In this document: positions 17,346 to 27,684 of the stretch, piece by piece
Numbering within the stretch: the stretch's first letter is position 1
How the letters are laid out: the number at the start of each line of letters is the position of its first letter
Origin: Saccharopolyspora gloriosae
GTDB lineage: Bacteria > Actinomycetota > Actinomycetes > Mycobacteriales > Pseudonocardiaceae
Direction: 5' to 3'
Length of the DNA stretch: 64,000 nucleotides
Assembly (NCBI RefSeq): GCF_022828475.1
Contig: NZ_CP059557.1
Span: 992,001 to 1,056,000, forward strand
Notes under the pieces: model-generated
Seen by the model: the letters and a program-made list of their open reading frames with translations, nothing else
What the model was told of the DNA's origin: nothing
Databases searched by the model: none
Translations under genes and position numbers: made by a program

Positions 17346-17753
17346 TCAGCCCTGCTTGGTCTCCCAGAAGATCTTTTCGATCTCCGCGATGTAGTCCAGC
17401 AGCTCCTGGCCCTTGGCCGGGTCCATCGAACCCTTGGTGCCGGTCGCGCCGGCGGCCTTGGTGGCCTTGTTGACCAGTTCGTGCAGCTGCGGGTACTTCT
17501 CGAAGTGCGGGGGCTTGAAGTAGTCAGTCCACAACACCCACAGGTGGTGCTTGACGAGCTCGGAGCGCTGCTCGGCGATGATGATCGCGCGAGTGCGGAA
17601 CTCGAAGTCCTCGTTGTTCTGGTACTTCTCCTGCACGGCCTTGACGGACTCAGCCTCGATCCGCGCCTGTGCCGGGTCGTAGACCCCGCACGGCAGATCG
17701 CAGTGCGCGGTCGCTTCCAGACGCGGGCTGAGGATACGGGACAGTAGACCCAT
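17346..17753 (-). CDS. sodN: nickel superoxide dismutase precursor
   Basis: A 135-residue Ni-SOD precursor that dismutates superoxide in the cytoplasm. A short leader (MGLLSRILSPRLEATA) precedes the nickel hook HCDLPCGVYDPAQ; cleavage before His makes the ligand set His1, Cys2, Cys6. The four-helix body (AVQEKYQ, YFKPPHFEKYPQLHELVN, YIAEIEKIFWETK) is typical. Two ATGs in a row begin the frame; the second (17753) sits better behind GGGAGG. It diverges from its maturation protease gene. Control by a nickel-sensing Nur repressor is known in Streptomyces; I did not find a clear box here. Confidence 0.96.
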   Translation of the reverse strand: MGLLSRILSPRLEATAHCDLPCGVYDPAQARIEAESVKAVQEKYQNNEDFEFRTRAIIIAEQRSELVKHHLWVLWTDYFKPPHFEKYPQLHELVNKATKAAGATGTKGSMDPAKGQELLDYIAEIEKIFWETKQG

Positions 17754-17863
17754 CATTCCTCCCTGACAGTGAATGCTCCGACGTGCGTGACCCTACTCGC
17801 GACGATCTCGCGCGTCTTCCCGGAGGGACGTCCGCGCTGGCGCGGCAGACCGGAGGTGAGGCG

Positions 17864-18178
17864 GTGTCCAGGCTGGATCGGTGGCCGTGGCGCCGGGTGC
17901 TGGTGCGCGGCGCGTCGATGGTGCCGACGCTGCGCGACGGCGACGTGGTGGTGGTGCGGACCCGGGCGCCGAGCCGAGCCGGTGCGGTGGTGCTGGTGCG
18001 GTGGGCGTCGCGGCCTGAGCAGTTGTCGGTGAAGCGCGCGGTGCGTCGTGACGGTGCGGGGTGGCACGTGGAGGGCGACAACGCGTTCGGTTCTACGGAT
18101 TCTCGTGGTCTGGGGCCTGCTTCAGTGTTCGGAGTGGTGTCGTGGCGGCTGTGGCCGAAGCCGCGGCGAATACGGTGA
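17864..18178 (+). CDS. sodX: nickel-type superoxide dismutase maturation protease
   Basis: A signal-peptidase-like S24/S26 protease of about 104 residues that removes the SodN leader. The catalytic Ser lies in RGASMVPTLRDGD and the Lys in SVKRAVRR; the GDNAFGSTDSRGLG box is typical of S26 peptidases. It has no clear membrane anchor. I favour the GTG at 17864, which has a GGAGGTG site; a longer form from the GTG at 17783 is possible and would start inside the shared promoter region. Divergence from sodN is the usual arrangement. Confidence 0.87.
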   Translation: MSRLDRWPWRRVLVRGASMVPTLRDGDVVVVRTRAPSRAGAVVLVRWASRPEQLSVKRAVRRDGAGWHVEGDNAFGSTDSRGLGPASVFGVVSWRLWPKPRRIR

Positions 18179-19858
<1,680 letters not shown>

Positions 19859-19863
19859 GCACC

Positions 19864-19911
19864 CCGTCCTCGAACTCGTCCGGCGCGCGGAGCGGGCGGG
19901 TTCGAGGACGG
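19864..19911. terminator. bidirectional terminator
   Basis: A perfect 12-bp inverted repeat, CCGTCCTCGAAC with its complement around 24 bases, between the convergent cholesterol oxidase and epimerase genes. Confidence 0.65.
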
Positions 19912-19972
19912 CAGGCGTCGTTCGGCGGACGGTCCGCCGAGCCGCGGCGGGCAGCTCGTCCGTGCGGCCGGG

Positions 19973-20587
19973 TCAGTTCGCGGCTTCGCGCAGTTCGGCG
20001 TAGCGGCGCAGGCAGGCCTGGTAGTCGGGCAGCAGGCCGCTGTCCGCGGCCTCGGCCAGCGTCGGCGCGTGGCGGTCCTTGTCCGACAGGACCGGCTCGC
20101 CGCCGAGGTGTTCCGCCCACGGCAGGCCCAGTTCCGGGTCGAGCGGGTTGATGCCGTGCTCGGCGGAGGGCGTGAACGGCGTGGAGCACAGGTAGGTCAT
20201 CACCGTGTCGTCCTCCAACGCGACGAACGCGTGCCCGAGGCCTTCGGCGAGGTAGAGCGCGCGGTACTCGGTGGCGTCCAGCCGCAGCGCCGTCCAGCGC
20301 CCGAACGTCGGCGAACCGATCCGGATGTCCACCACCACGTCGATCATCGAACCCCGCGGGCAGTACACGTACTTGGCCTGGCCCGGCGGGACGTCCGCGA
20401 AGTGCACGCCGCGGATCACGTCGCGCGCCGAGACGCTGTGGTTGGTCTGCGCCAGCCGCAGCGGATGGCCGAGCGCCTCGACGAACGCCGCTTCCTGGAA
20501 CGGCGCGGCGAACAGCCCGCGGTGATCGGGGAAGGCTTTCGGCGTGAACTCGTGGACACCGTGGATGTCGAAGGAACGAACCTGCAC
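19973..20587 (-). CDS. rmlC: RmlC-type dTDP-4-dehydro-6-deoxyhexose epimerase
   Basis: A 204-residue cupin of the dTDP-4-dehydrorhamnose 3,5-epimerase family. It contains FPDHRGLF, NHSVSARDVIRGVHF with the catalytic His, GQAKYVYCPRGSMIDVVVDIRIGSPTFGRW and an AEGLGHAF block. I choose the GTG at 20587 (VQVRSFDIHG), the usual family N-terminus; an ATG seven codons upstream is possible. No other dTDP-sugar gene lies near, so whether it makes both epimerisations for L-rhamnose or a single one for another deoxysugar is open. Confidence 0.85.
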   Translation of the reverse strand: MQVRSFDIHGVHEFTPKAFPDHRGLFAAPFQEAAFVEALGHPLRLAQTNHSVSARDVIRGVHFADVPPGQAKYVYCPRGSMIDVVVDIRIGSPTFGRWTALRLDATEYRALYLAEGLGHAFVALEDDTVMTYLCSTPFTPSAEHGINPLDPELGLPWAEHLGGEPVLSDKDRHAPTLAEAADSGLLPDYQACLRRYAELREAAN

Positions 20588-21023
20588 GATCGGAAGCCTA
20601 GGGGTCATTTCGGAGTGATCCGCGTAGCGGGTCGGGTAGCGGAACGTCAGCGGCTTCCCGTGGACCGGGGACGGTGGCTCCCGGAGCCGGATGATCGACC
20701 AGGAGCGGAAAATCCGGAAATCTTGCGTCATTGAAAACTGCTTGCGGGAAAGTGCTTCTGTTACGCCGACCTGCTCGATCAAGTCTGTGACGCTGGTCGC
20801 TGACAGTGCGCGACCCGTACTGGCAGACTGTCCGGACCGCAGCGTCCACCGGTTCGTTTTCCCGCACCAGGGAATTCCGGCACCGGTCGTCCCGACGCCC
20901 GTCGCAGTTCCGGTACCGCCCGGAAGCCTGACGAGCGCGTCGCCGGGTGGCGGCTCGCCACCCATTCGCTCCGAAAGCCGGGATCGCCCGGTTTTCGCAG
21001 GCCATGGCAACAGGAGGGACGCC
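20588..21023. other. divergent promoter region, no gene
   Basis: This 436-base region lies between divergently transcribed rmlC and the malic enzyme gene. The open frame that runs through it on the plus strand has no similarity to malic enzymes upstream of 21024. It must carry both promoters; no clear operator stands out. Confidence 0.5.
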
Positions 21024-22226
21024 GTGACCACTGTGAACGATCACACTTCCGCTTCCGCGAACGGAACGGAGCTCACCGACGACGAGATCTTCCGCGCGCA
21101 CGAAGGCGGCAAGCTCGGAGTCGACGTGACCGCGCCGCTCGACAGTGCGCGCGACCTGTCGATCGCCTACACGCCCGGTGTGGCCAAGGTCAGCCGGGCC
21201 ATCGCCGCCGACGAAACGCTGGCCGATCGCTACACCTGGACCCAGAACCTGGTGGCCGTGGTCAGCGACGGCACCGCCGTGCTCGGGCTCGGCGACATCG
21301 GCCCGCGCGCCTCGCTGCCGGTGATGGAAGGCAAGTCGGCGCTGTTCAAGACCTTCGCCGGACTGAACTCGATTCCGCTGGTGCTCGACACCAGCGACAT
21401 CGACGAGATCGTCGAGACGATGGTGCGGCTGCGCCCGTCGTTCGGCGCGGTGAACCTGGAGGACGTGGCGGCCCCGCGCTGCTTCGAACTCGAACGCCGC
21501 CTGATCGAGGCGCTGGACTGCCCCGTCATGCACGATGACCAGCACGGCACGGCCGTGGTCGTGCTCGCCGCGCTGCGCAACGCCGCGAAGATCGTGGGCA
21601 GGCCGATGGACTCGATGCGCGTGGTGATCTCCGGCGCCGGTGCGGCCGGGGTGGCCTGCGCGAAGATCCTGCACACCGCCGGAGTCGGCGAGATCGTCGT
21701 GCTGGACTCGCGGGGCGTCGTGCACGAGGGCCGGGACAACCTCACGCCGATCAAGGAAGAGCTGCTCGGTTACACCAACCCCCGGGGGATCACCGGCGGG
21801 CTGGAGTCGGCGCTGGACGGGGCCGACGTGCTCATCGGTGTTTCCGCCGGTCAGATCCCGGAGGAACTCGTCGCCACCATGGCCGACGACGCGATCGTGT
21901 TCGCGCTGTCGAACCCGGACCCCGAGGTGCACCCGGACGTCGCGGGCAGGCACGCGGCCGTCGTGGCCACCGGGCGCAGCGACTTCCCGAACCAGATCAA
22001 CAACGTGCTGGCGTTCCCCGGCATCTTCAAGGGCGCGCTGCAAGAGCACTCCAGGATGATCACCGACCGGATGAAGGTCGCCGCGGCCGAGGCGATCGCC
22101 GAGGTCGTCTCCGAGGAACTCGCCGCGGACAAGATCGTGCCGAGTCCGCTGGACCCGCGGGTCGCACCCGCCGTGATCAGCGCCGTCGCCGCCGCCGCGC
22201 GCGCCGACGGAGTCGCCACCGCGTGA
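21024..22226 (+). CDS. malic enzyme (malate oxidoreductase, decarboxylating)
   Basis: A 400-residue short bacterial malic enzyme converting malate to pyruvate with CO2 release and NAD(P)H. It has SIAYTPGVAKVSRAI, the metal-binding region CPVMHDDQHGTAVV, the nucleotide fold ISGAGAAGVACAKIL, and the conserved FALSNPDPE and DFPNQINNVLAFPGIFKGAL blocks. The GTG start at 21024 has a perfect AGGAGG site. Cofactor choice cannot be settled by eye. A strong terminator follows. Confidence 0.94.
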   Translation: MTTVNDHTSASANGTELTDDEIFRAHEGGKLGVDVTAPLDSARDLSIAYTPGVAKVSRAIAADETLADRYTWTQNLVAVVSDGTAVLGLGDIGPRASLPVMEGKSALFKTFAGLNSIPLVLDTSDIDEIVETMVRLRPSFGAVNLEDVAAPRCFELERRLIEALDCPVMHDDQHGTAVVVLAALRNAAKIVGRPMDSMRVVISGAGAAGVACAKILHTAGVGEIVVLDSRGVVHEGRDNLTPIKEELLGYTNPRGITGGLESALDGADVLIGVSAGQIPEELVATMADDAIVFALSNPDPEVHPDVAGRHAAVVATGRSDFPNQINNVLAFPGIFKGALQEHSRMITDRMKVAAAEAIAEVVSEELAADKIVPSPLDPRVAPAVISAVAAAARADGVATA

Positions 22227-22265
22227 CCCGGAACCCCGCCGCGACGCGGGGATGGAGCATTCGGC

Positions 22266-22301
22266 CCACTGGGGCGCACCGTTCGCGGTGCGCCCCAGTG
22301 G
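22266..22301 (+). terminator. strong hairpin terminator
   Basis: A perfect 16-bp inverted repeat, CCACTGGGGCGCACCG with its complement around a TTCG tetraloop, 39 bases past the malic enzyme stop. The rest of the 293-base gap up to the next gene shows no gene. Confidence 0.88.
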
Positions 22302-22519
22302 TCTGTTCGACGGGATCGGTTCGCGGCGATCGCGTCACGGCGGCCGATGCCCGTCGTCACACCCGCTGCGGGCTTCGGCCGAAGGCCCACCAGCGGTTCG
22401 CATCGCAGCCGGTGCCGGTAAGGTCATGACCGGAACTCGCTGTGGTGCCGATCACGTGCGGGATGGTCGGTCTTCGGTCGTGTGCCCGAAAACGTGGCCG
22501 CTACGCAGGAGGGGTGCTG

Positions 22520-25351
22520 GTGACCGATCGGTACGACGGGACGCCCGCTTCCAGGGCGCGAGAAGCGGTGGACGCGACCGGAGCCGGCGACGCGGGCACG
22601 CTCGACGGGATCGCCGAATTACCGGACGCGCCCGCGATCCTGAGCTCAGCCGACGGCACGATCGTCCAGGTCACCGAGCAGGCGATCCGGCTGGCGGGCA
22701 GCACCGACGCGACCGACCTGCTGGGCGCGCGGCTCCCCGAACTCATCGTCCGCGACGGGCCGGTGTCCCGGTTGCGCGGCGCCGAGGACGTGGTGGTGCG
22801 GGTGGTGAGCTGGCCGCACCCGGCCGACGATTCGCTGCGCGTGACGGTGCTGATGGACGTGCGCGATCTGTTGCCGGACAACGGAAGCCCCACCGGGGTG
22901 GAAGTCGTCGACGAACGAGCCCGGTTGATCGAGGCGCAGCGCATCGCGAAGGTCGGCAGCTGGAGCGTCTACCCGGAGACCGAGCAGGTCTACCACAGCC
23001 CGGTGCTCAAGGAACTCTTCTACGCCAGCGGTACCGAGGACGTCTTCGACGGCGCGAACATGGTCGTGGCGGTCCGTCCGGACGACCGGCCGAAGGCCGA
23101 CGACTTCGGGATACGGCTGCGTTCCGCCCCGGTGGGCAAGCTGGTCGAGGTCGAACTGCACGATCACACCGACCGGGTCTTCCTGTGCACCGGGCGCGTC
23201 GAGCGCGACGCCGCGGACCGCGTCGAACGCATCGAAGGCACCGTGCAGGACGTCACCGAGCAGCGGCTGCTGGAACGCCAGCTGCGCGACGAACGCCGCA
23301 AGCTGCACGACGCGCAGCGCGCGGCCCGGCTCGGCACGTGGGAGTGGGACGCCGCGACCGGCGCCACCCAGCTGTCGGAGATGATGCGCGAGATCTGCGG
23401 GCAGCTGCCCACCGGCGCCACGACCTACGACGGCTACCTCCAGGGCGTGCACCCGGAGGACCGGGCTCGGGTGGATCAGGCGTGGCAGGGGCTCGCAAGA
23501 CGATTCGAACCGGTGGAGATCGAGCACCGCTTCGTCCGCAGGGACGGCGCGGTGCGCACCTTGCGGGCGCACGGCGCCGCCATCCGCGACCCCGACGGGC
23601 GGCTGGTGCTGGTGGGCACCGCGCAGGACGTCACCGAGCAGCGCACCGCGCTGACCCGGATGGAACGGTCCTCGCAGCGGTTCACCGACCTGGTGGCGGT
23701 CACCCCCGTCGGTATCGGCCTGTTCGACCAGGACGAGCACCTGGTGGACGCCAACGACGCGCTCTGCGACCTGCTCGGGTACCGGCTGGAGCAGCTGCGC
23801 GGCATGAGCGCGCGGCAGATGACGCACCCGGACGAACGGGATTCGGGGCTGCGCGCGGCGTCCGACGAGATCTCCTCGGCGCGTGCCGGACGGCGGAAAG
23901 TGCCGCAGCGGCTGCTGATCCGCTCCGATGGCGAACCCGTGTACTGCGAGCTGCACGTGGCGCTGTCGGTGCAGGACGACGGCACCCGGTTCTGGCTGGT
24001 GGTGTTCCAGGACATCACCGAACGCCGCCGTGCCGCGGAGGCGCTGCGGTACCAGGCGACGCACGACGACCTGACCGGGCTGCCGAACCGGGCGGCGGTG
24101 AAGCAGCTGCTGGGGCAACTGCTGGGCAGCTCCGATCCGGCCGGGGTGGCGGTGTTGTTCTGCGACATCGACAACTTCAAGCGGGTGAACGATTCACTCG
24201 GACACGACGCGGGCGACGAGCTGCTGGTCGCGTTGGCCCGGCGGTTGGAGGGCGGCCTGCCGGAGGGCTGCACGGCGGCCCGGCTGTCCGGGGACGAGTT
24301 CCTCATCATCTGCTCCGACATCGCCTCCGTCGGCGGACTCGATTCGCTGGCCACCCGGGTGTCGGGGCTGCTGCGCACGGCGGTGCCGGTGCACGGCCAG
24401 CTGATCCGCGTGTCCGCGTCGATCGGGGCCGCGGTGCCCAGCGGCGGCGGATCGGGCGGGGAGGACCTGCTGCGGTTCGCCGACGCGGCGATGTTCGAGG
24501 CGAAACGGCGCGGCGCGGGCAAGGTGTCCTTGGCCAGCCCCGCGCTGATGGCCTCCGCGGACCGGCAGCTGCACCTGGAGGGGCAGCTGCGGGAGGCGTT
24601 GAACAACGACGGCCTGACCCTGCACTACCAGCCCGTGGTGGGTTCCGACGGCACAGTGCTCACCGCCGAGGCCTTGGTGCGCTGGCCGCATCCGGATCGC
24701 GGGCTGCTGAGCCCGGACGCGTTCCTGCCGGTGGCCGAGCAGGGCGACCTGCTGCGGGAATTGGACCGCTGGGTGCTGCGCACCGCGCTGCGGGAGGCGT
24801 CGACGTGGCCGACGCCGAACGGGCGCCAAGTCGGCATCGCGGTGAACCTCGCCGGGCTGGTGCCGGGCGGCGCCGACTTCGTGGACGTCGTCGCGGACAC
24901 CGTCGCCGAATGCGGCCTGGACTGGAACCGGGTGGTCCTGGAACTGGTGGAGACGGCGCTGGTCGACCTGCCGTCGCGCACCAGGCAGGCGATGGGGGAG
25001 CTGGTGGCGCGCGGCGTGCGGTTCGCCGTGGACGACTTCGGCACCGGCTACTCGTCGCTGGCCCGGTTGAAGGACCTGCCCGCGCAGATCATCAAGGTGG
25101 ACCGCCGGTTCGTGGCGGGCGTCGGCGGTGACCCGTCGGACTTCGCGGTGGCGCAGGCCGTGGTGGGCATGGCGCGGGCGATGGGCCGGTTGTGCGTGGC
25201 GGAGGGCGTGGAGACGGCCACCCAGTTCCACGTGCTCTCCGGCGTCGGTGTGGACGCCTACCAGGGCTGGTTGTTCTCCAGACCGATGCCGGCGCGCGAG
25301 TTCCGAGCCCTGCTGGAAACCGGCCCATTGCCCTTGCTCAACGATCGGTGA
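22520..25351 (+). CDS. multi-PAS GGDEF-EAL cyclic-di-GMP signalling protein
   Basis: A 943-residue soluble protein with about four PAS-like domains in the N-terminal 510 residues (PAS/PAC ends such as GTVQDVTEQR and GTAQDVTEQR), then a GGDEF domain and an EAL domain. The diguanylate cyclase signature is RLSGDEF, with Ser in the first position. The EAL domain keeps its catalytic set: EALVRW, DDFGTGYSS, KVDRRFV and AEGVET. It may therefore be a PAS-controlled phosphodiesterase, with the cyclase active, weak or regulatory. I use the GTG at 22520 behind AGGAGGGG. No membrane segments. Confidence 0.92.
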   Translation: MTDRYDGTPASRAREAVDATGAGDAGTLDGIAELPDAPAILSSADGTIVQVTEQAIRLAGSTDATDLLGARLPELIVRDGPVSRLRGAEDVVVRVVSWPHPADDSLRVTVLMDVRDLLPDNGSPTGVEVVDERARLIEAQRIAKVGSWSVYPETEQVYHSPVLKELFYASGTEDVFDGANMVVAVRPDDRPKADDFGIRLRSAPVGKLVEVELHDHTDRVFLCTGRVERDAADRVERIEGTVQDVTEQRLLERQLRDERRKLHDAQRAARLGTWEWDAATGATQLSEMMREICGQLPTGATTYDGYLQGVHPEDRARVDQAWQGLARRFEPVEIEHRFVRRDGAVRTLRAHGAAIRDPDGRLVLVGTAQDVTEQRTALTRMERSSQRFTDLVAVTPVGIGLFDQDEHLVDANDALCDLLGYRLEQLRGMSARQMTHPDERDSGLRAASDEISSARAGRRKVPQRLLIRSDGEPVYCELHVALSVQDDGTRFWLVVFQDITERRRAAEALRYQATHDDLTGLPNRAAVKQLLGQLLGSSDPAGVAVLFCDIDNFKRVNDSLGHDAGDELLVALARRLEGGLPEGCTAARLSGDEFLIICSDIASVGGLDSLATRVSGLLRTAVPVHGQLIRVSASIGAAVPSGGGSGGEDLLRFADAAMFEAKRRGAGKVSLASPALMASADRQLHLEGQLREALNNDGLTLHYQPVVGSDGTVLTAEALVRWPHPDRGLLSPDAFLPVAEQGDLLRELDRWVLRTALREASTWPTPNGRQVGIAVNLAGLVPGGADFVDVVADTVAECGLDWNRVVLELVETALVDLPSRTRQAMGELVARGVRFAVDDFGTGYSSLARLKDLPAQIIKVDRRFVAGVGGDPSDFAVAQAVVGMARAMGRLCVAEGVETATQFHVLSGVGVDAYQGWLFSRPMPAREFRALLETGPLPLLNDR

Positions 25352-25381
25352 GGGGCCTTGGGCTGCTTGGGTGGTCGGGTG

Positions 25382-25480
25382 GCGGAACCTCAGCTGTCTT
25401 CTCGCTGCGGGATCTTTTTCCCTAGTGGCTCCGCCACGAGGGAAAAAGCTGTCCTCGCGAGAAGACAGCTGAGAACCCGC
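25382..25480 (+). repeat. family B repeat, copy 1
   Basis: A 99-bp element with two nested stems: an outer 17-bp perfect stem (CTCAGCTGTCTTCTCGC at 25389-25405 pairing with 25457-25473) and an inner stem (TTTTTCCCTAGTGG at 25415-25428 pairing with 25434-25447, one mismatch). It starts 31 bases after the GGDEF-EAL stop. The downstream tail CTTCGTCGCTGAC, shared with the other copies, is separated from it by a tandem repeat. Confidence 0.85.
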
Positions 25481-25505
25481 GGGTGATCGGTTTTTTGACG
25501 TGGGC

Positions 25506-25651
25506 TATGTGCTTCGCACATACAGGCACGGCTTCGCCGCGGGGATTCGGCTTCGCCGCAAGGCACGGCTTCGCCGCGAGGCACGGCTTCGCCGGAAGGA
25601 TTCGGTTTCGCCGCAAGGCACGGCTTCGCCGCGGGGATTCGGCTTCGTCGC
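25506..25651 (+). repeat. small hairpin followed by a 7-unit tandem repeat
   Basis: A perfect hairpin TATGTGC-TTC-GCACATA (25506-25522) leads into about seven units of 16-20 bases, alternating GGCACGGCTTCGCCGC and GGATTCGGCTTCGCCGC. Every unit contains CGGCTTCGCCG, itself a mini-hairpin. It lies within the tail of family B copy 1. Open frames through it are repetitive and not credible genes. The remaining bases to 25935 show no gene. Confidence 0.8.
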
Positions 25652-25935
25652 TGACAAGGCGCAGATCAAAGAACGAGCTGCGAGGATTTCCAACGTGGAC
25701 CTCGGCCGTGGCGGTGTCTTCCTCGCGGTGGTGCTCCGCGCGGGTGGAGGAGTGAAATTCGGGGAGCTGATCGGACGGGGCTTCGTTGCTCCCGGATCGT
25801 GGGATCTTGCTGTTGAGTGCCGGTAAAAAGATCACGCGGGCGTTGCGGATCATCGCAAGATTCCGGCGTTCGAGTTAGGGTCGGCCAGGTTTGCGGCGGT
25901 CGGCAAGTGACTGTCGGTGATCCGAGGGGGCTCGG

Positions 25936-27018
25936 TTGATCGAGTTCCGGTCCGTGCGCAAGGAATACCCGGGTGGCGCGGTAGCCGTCGACGACGTGGA
26001 CCTGACGGTCGAGGCGGGCACGATCACCGTGCTGGTCGGTCCTTCCGGCTGCGGCAAGACCACCCTGCTGCGCATGGTCAACCGCATGATCGACCCCACC
26101 TCGGGCACGGTGCTCGTGGACGGTCAGGACGTGCGCGAAGCCGACCCGGCGCGACTGCGCCGCGGCATCGGCTACGTCATCCAGCAAGCCGGTCTGTTCC
26201 CGCACCGCACCGTGGTCGACAACATCGCCACCGTGCCCCGGCTGTTCCGCGCCTCCCGCCGGGAAACGCGGCAGCGCGCGCAGGAATTGCTGGACCTGGT
26301 GGGGCTGCCCGCGTCGCTGGCGGACCGCTACCCGGCGCAGCTCTCCGGTGGCCAGCAGCAGCGCGTCGGAGTGGCGCGGGCACTGGCCGCCGACCCGCCG
26401 GTACTGCTGATGGACGAACCGTTCAGCGCCGTCGACCCGGTGGTGCGCGAAGGGCTGCAGGACGAACTGCTGCGGCTGCAAGGCGAACTCGGCAAGACCG
26501 TCCTGTTCGTCACCCACGACATCGACGAAGCGGTGAAGCTCGGCGAGAACGTCGCGGTGCTGCGCACCGGGGGGCACGTGGCCCAGTACGCCGCCCCGGA
26601 CGAGCTGCTCGCCCGGCCCGCCGACGACTTCGTCACCTCGTTCATCGGCCGCGACCGGGGCTACCGCAGGTTGTCGTTCGTGGACGGCGACGGCATCGCG
26701 CCCGGCGACGTCGACACGGTCACCCTCGGCGAACGCGCCACCGCCAACGGCTGGGTGCTGGCGCTCGACGGCGACCGCAGGCCGCGCGGCTGGCTGCCGC
26801 CGGGGGCCGCGCCCGACGGGCCGGTCACCGAGGACGCGCTGGTCGCGGGAGGTTCGCTGCACACGCGGGGCACGCCGCTTCGCGGGGCGCTCGACGCGGC
26901 GCTGTCGGCGCCGTCCGGGCTCGGCGTCGTCGTCGACGAGCACGGTGGCTACGTCGGCGTGGTCGGCGCGCGGCACGTGCTCGACGTCATCGAGGGCGGT
27001 CGCGGGGAGCAGCCGTGA
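25936..27018 (+). CDS. osmoprotectant ABC transporter ATP-binding protein (OpuCA-like)
   Basis: A 360-residue ATPase for uptake of glycine betaine, choline or similar compatible solutes. Walker A is GPSGCGKTT (about 36-44), the signature LSGGQQQRVGVARAL, Walker B VLLMDEPFSAVD, with the switch His in VTHDIDEA. The C-terminal 120 residues resemble the CBS-type regulatory tail of OpuCA, ending in VVDEHGGYVGVVGARHVLDVI. The start is a TTG behind GAGGGGG. It heads a four-gene operon; its stop overlaps the permease start (GTGA). Confidence 0.92.
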   Translation: MIEFRSVRKEYPGGAVAVDDVDLTVEAGTITVLVGPSGCGKTTLLRMVNRMIDPTSGTVLVDGQDVREADPARLRRGIGYVIQQAGLFPHRTVVDNIATVPRLFRASRRETRQRAQELLDLVGLPASLADRYPAQLSGGQQQRVGVARALAADPPVLLMDEPFSAVDPVVREGLQDELLRLQGELGKTVLFVTHDIDEAVKLGENVAVLRTGGHVAQYAAPDELLARPADDFVTSFIGRDRGYRRLSFVDGDGIAPGDVDTVTLGERATANGWVLALDGDRRPRGWLPPGAAPDGPVTEDALVAGGSLHTRGTPLRGALDAALSAPSGLGVVVDEHGGYVGVVGARHVLDVIEGGRGEQP

Positions 27019-27683
27019 TCGACGAGCTCACCCACTACTTCTCCAGTCCCAGCAACCGCGAAGTGGTGCTGGAATCGCTGGGCCAGCACATCTACCTGGC
27101 GCTGGTGCCGTTGGTGCTGGGCGCGCTGCTGGCGGTTCCCGCCGGGCGGTTCGCGCAGCGGGTGCCGAAGGTGCGGGGAGTGCTGCTGGGCTCGGCGAAC
27201 ATCCTCTACACGATCCCGTCGCTGGCCCTGTTCGTGATCATTCCGGCGCTGATCGGCACCGGGGCGACGGCGTCGATCAACGTGGTCATCGCCCTGACGA
27301 TCTACAACGCGGCGCTGCTGGCCCGGCCGGTGATGGAGGGGCTGAACTCGGTGCCCGAGCACATCGTCACCGCCGCCACCGCCCTCGGATACCGGCCGCG
27401 GCGCCGGTTCTTCGCCGTCGAAGTGCCACTGGCGCTGCCGGTGCTGAGCACCTCGCTGCGAGTGGCCTCGGTCAGCAATGTGAGCCTCGTCAGCGTCGGC
27501 GCCCTGATCGGCATCGGCGGACTGGGCCGGTTGTTCACCGACGGATTCCAGCGCGACTACCTGACCCCGATCCTCATCGGGGTGGTGCTGACGCTGCTGC
27601 TGGCGATGGCAGGGGACCTGCTGATCGTGGCGCTGCGCAGGCTGTGCACCCCGTGGCAGCGGGCGACCGCGGGGGGACGCTGA
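27015..27683 (+). CDS. osmoprotectant ABC transporter permease 1
   Basis: A 222-residue inner-membrane permease with about six hydrophobic segments. It contains the conserved ILYTIPSLALFVIIPALIGTG stretch and an EAA-like coupling loop (EHIVTAATALGYRPRRRFFAVEVPLALP). The GTG start overlaps the ATPase stop by four bases. It probably pairs with the second permease one base downstream to form the channel. Confidence 0.9.
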   Translation: MIDELTHYFSSPSNREVVLESLGQHIYLALVPLVLGALLAVPAGRFAQRVPKVRGVLLGSANILYTIPSLALFVIIPALIGTGATASINVVIALTIYNAALLARPVMEGLNSVPEHIVTAATALGYRPRRRFFAVEVPLALPVLSTSLRVASVSNVSLVSVGALIGIGGLGRLFTDGFQRDYLTPILIGVVLTLLLAMAGDLLIVALRRLCTPWQRATAGGR

Positions 27684-27684
27684 C

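Noticed and set aside
17099-17473. 124-codon plus-strand ORF running into sodN
   Set aside because: Crosses the sodN terminator and overlaps sodN antisense; no motif.
22252-25131. 959-codon plus-strand open frame over the GGDEF-EAL gene
   Set aside because: Arg/Gly/Ala-rich translation with no motif; the GGDEF-EAL frame explains the DNA.
25422-25853. 143-codon minus-strand ORF downstream of the GGDEF-EAL gene
   Set aside because: Made largely of the tandem repeat; no ribosome site or similarity.
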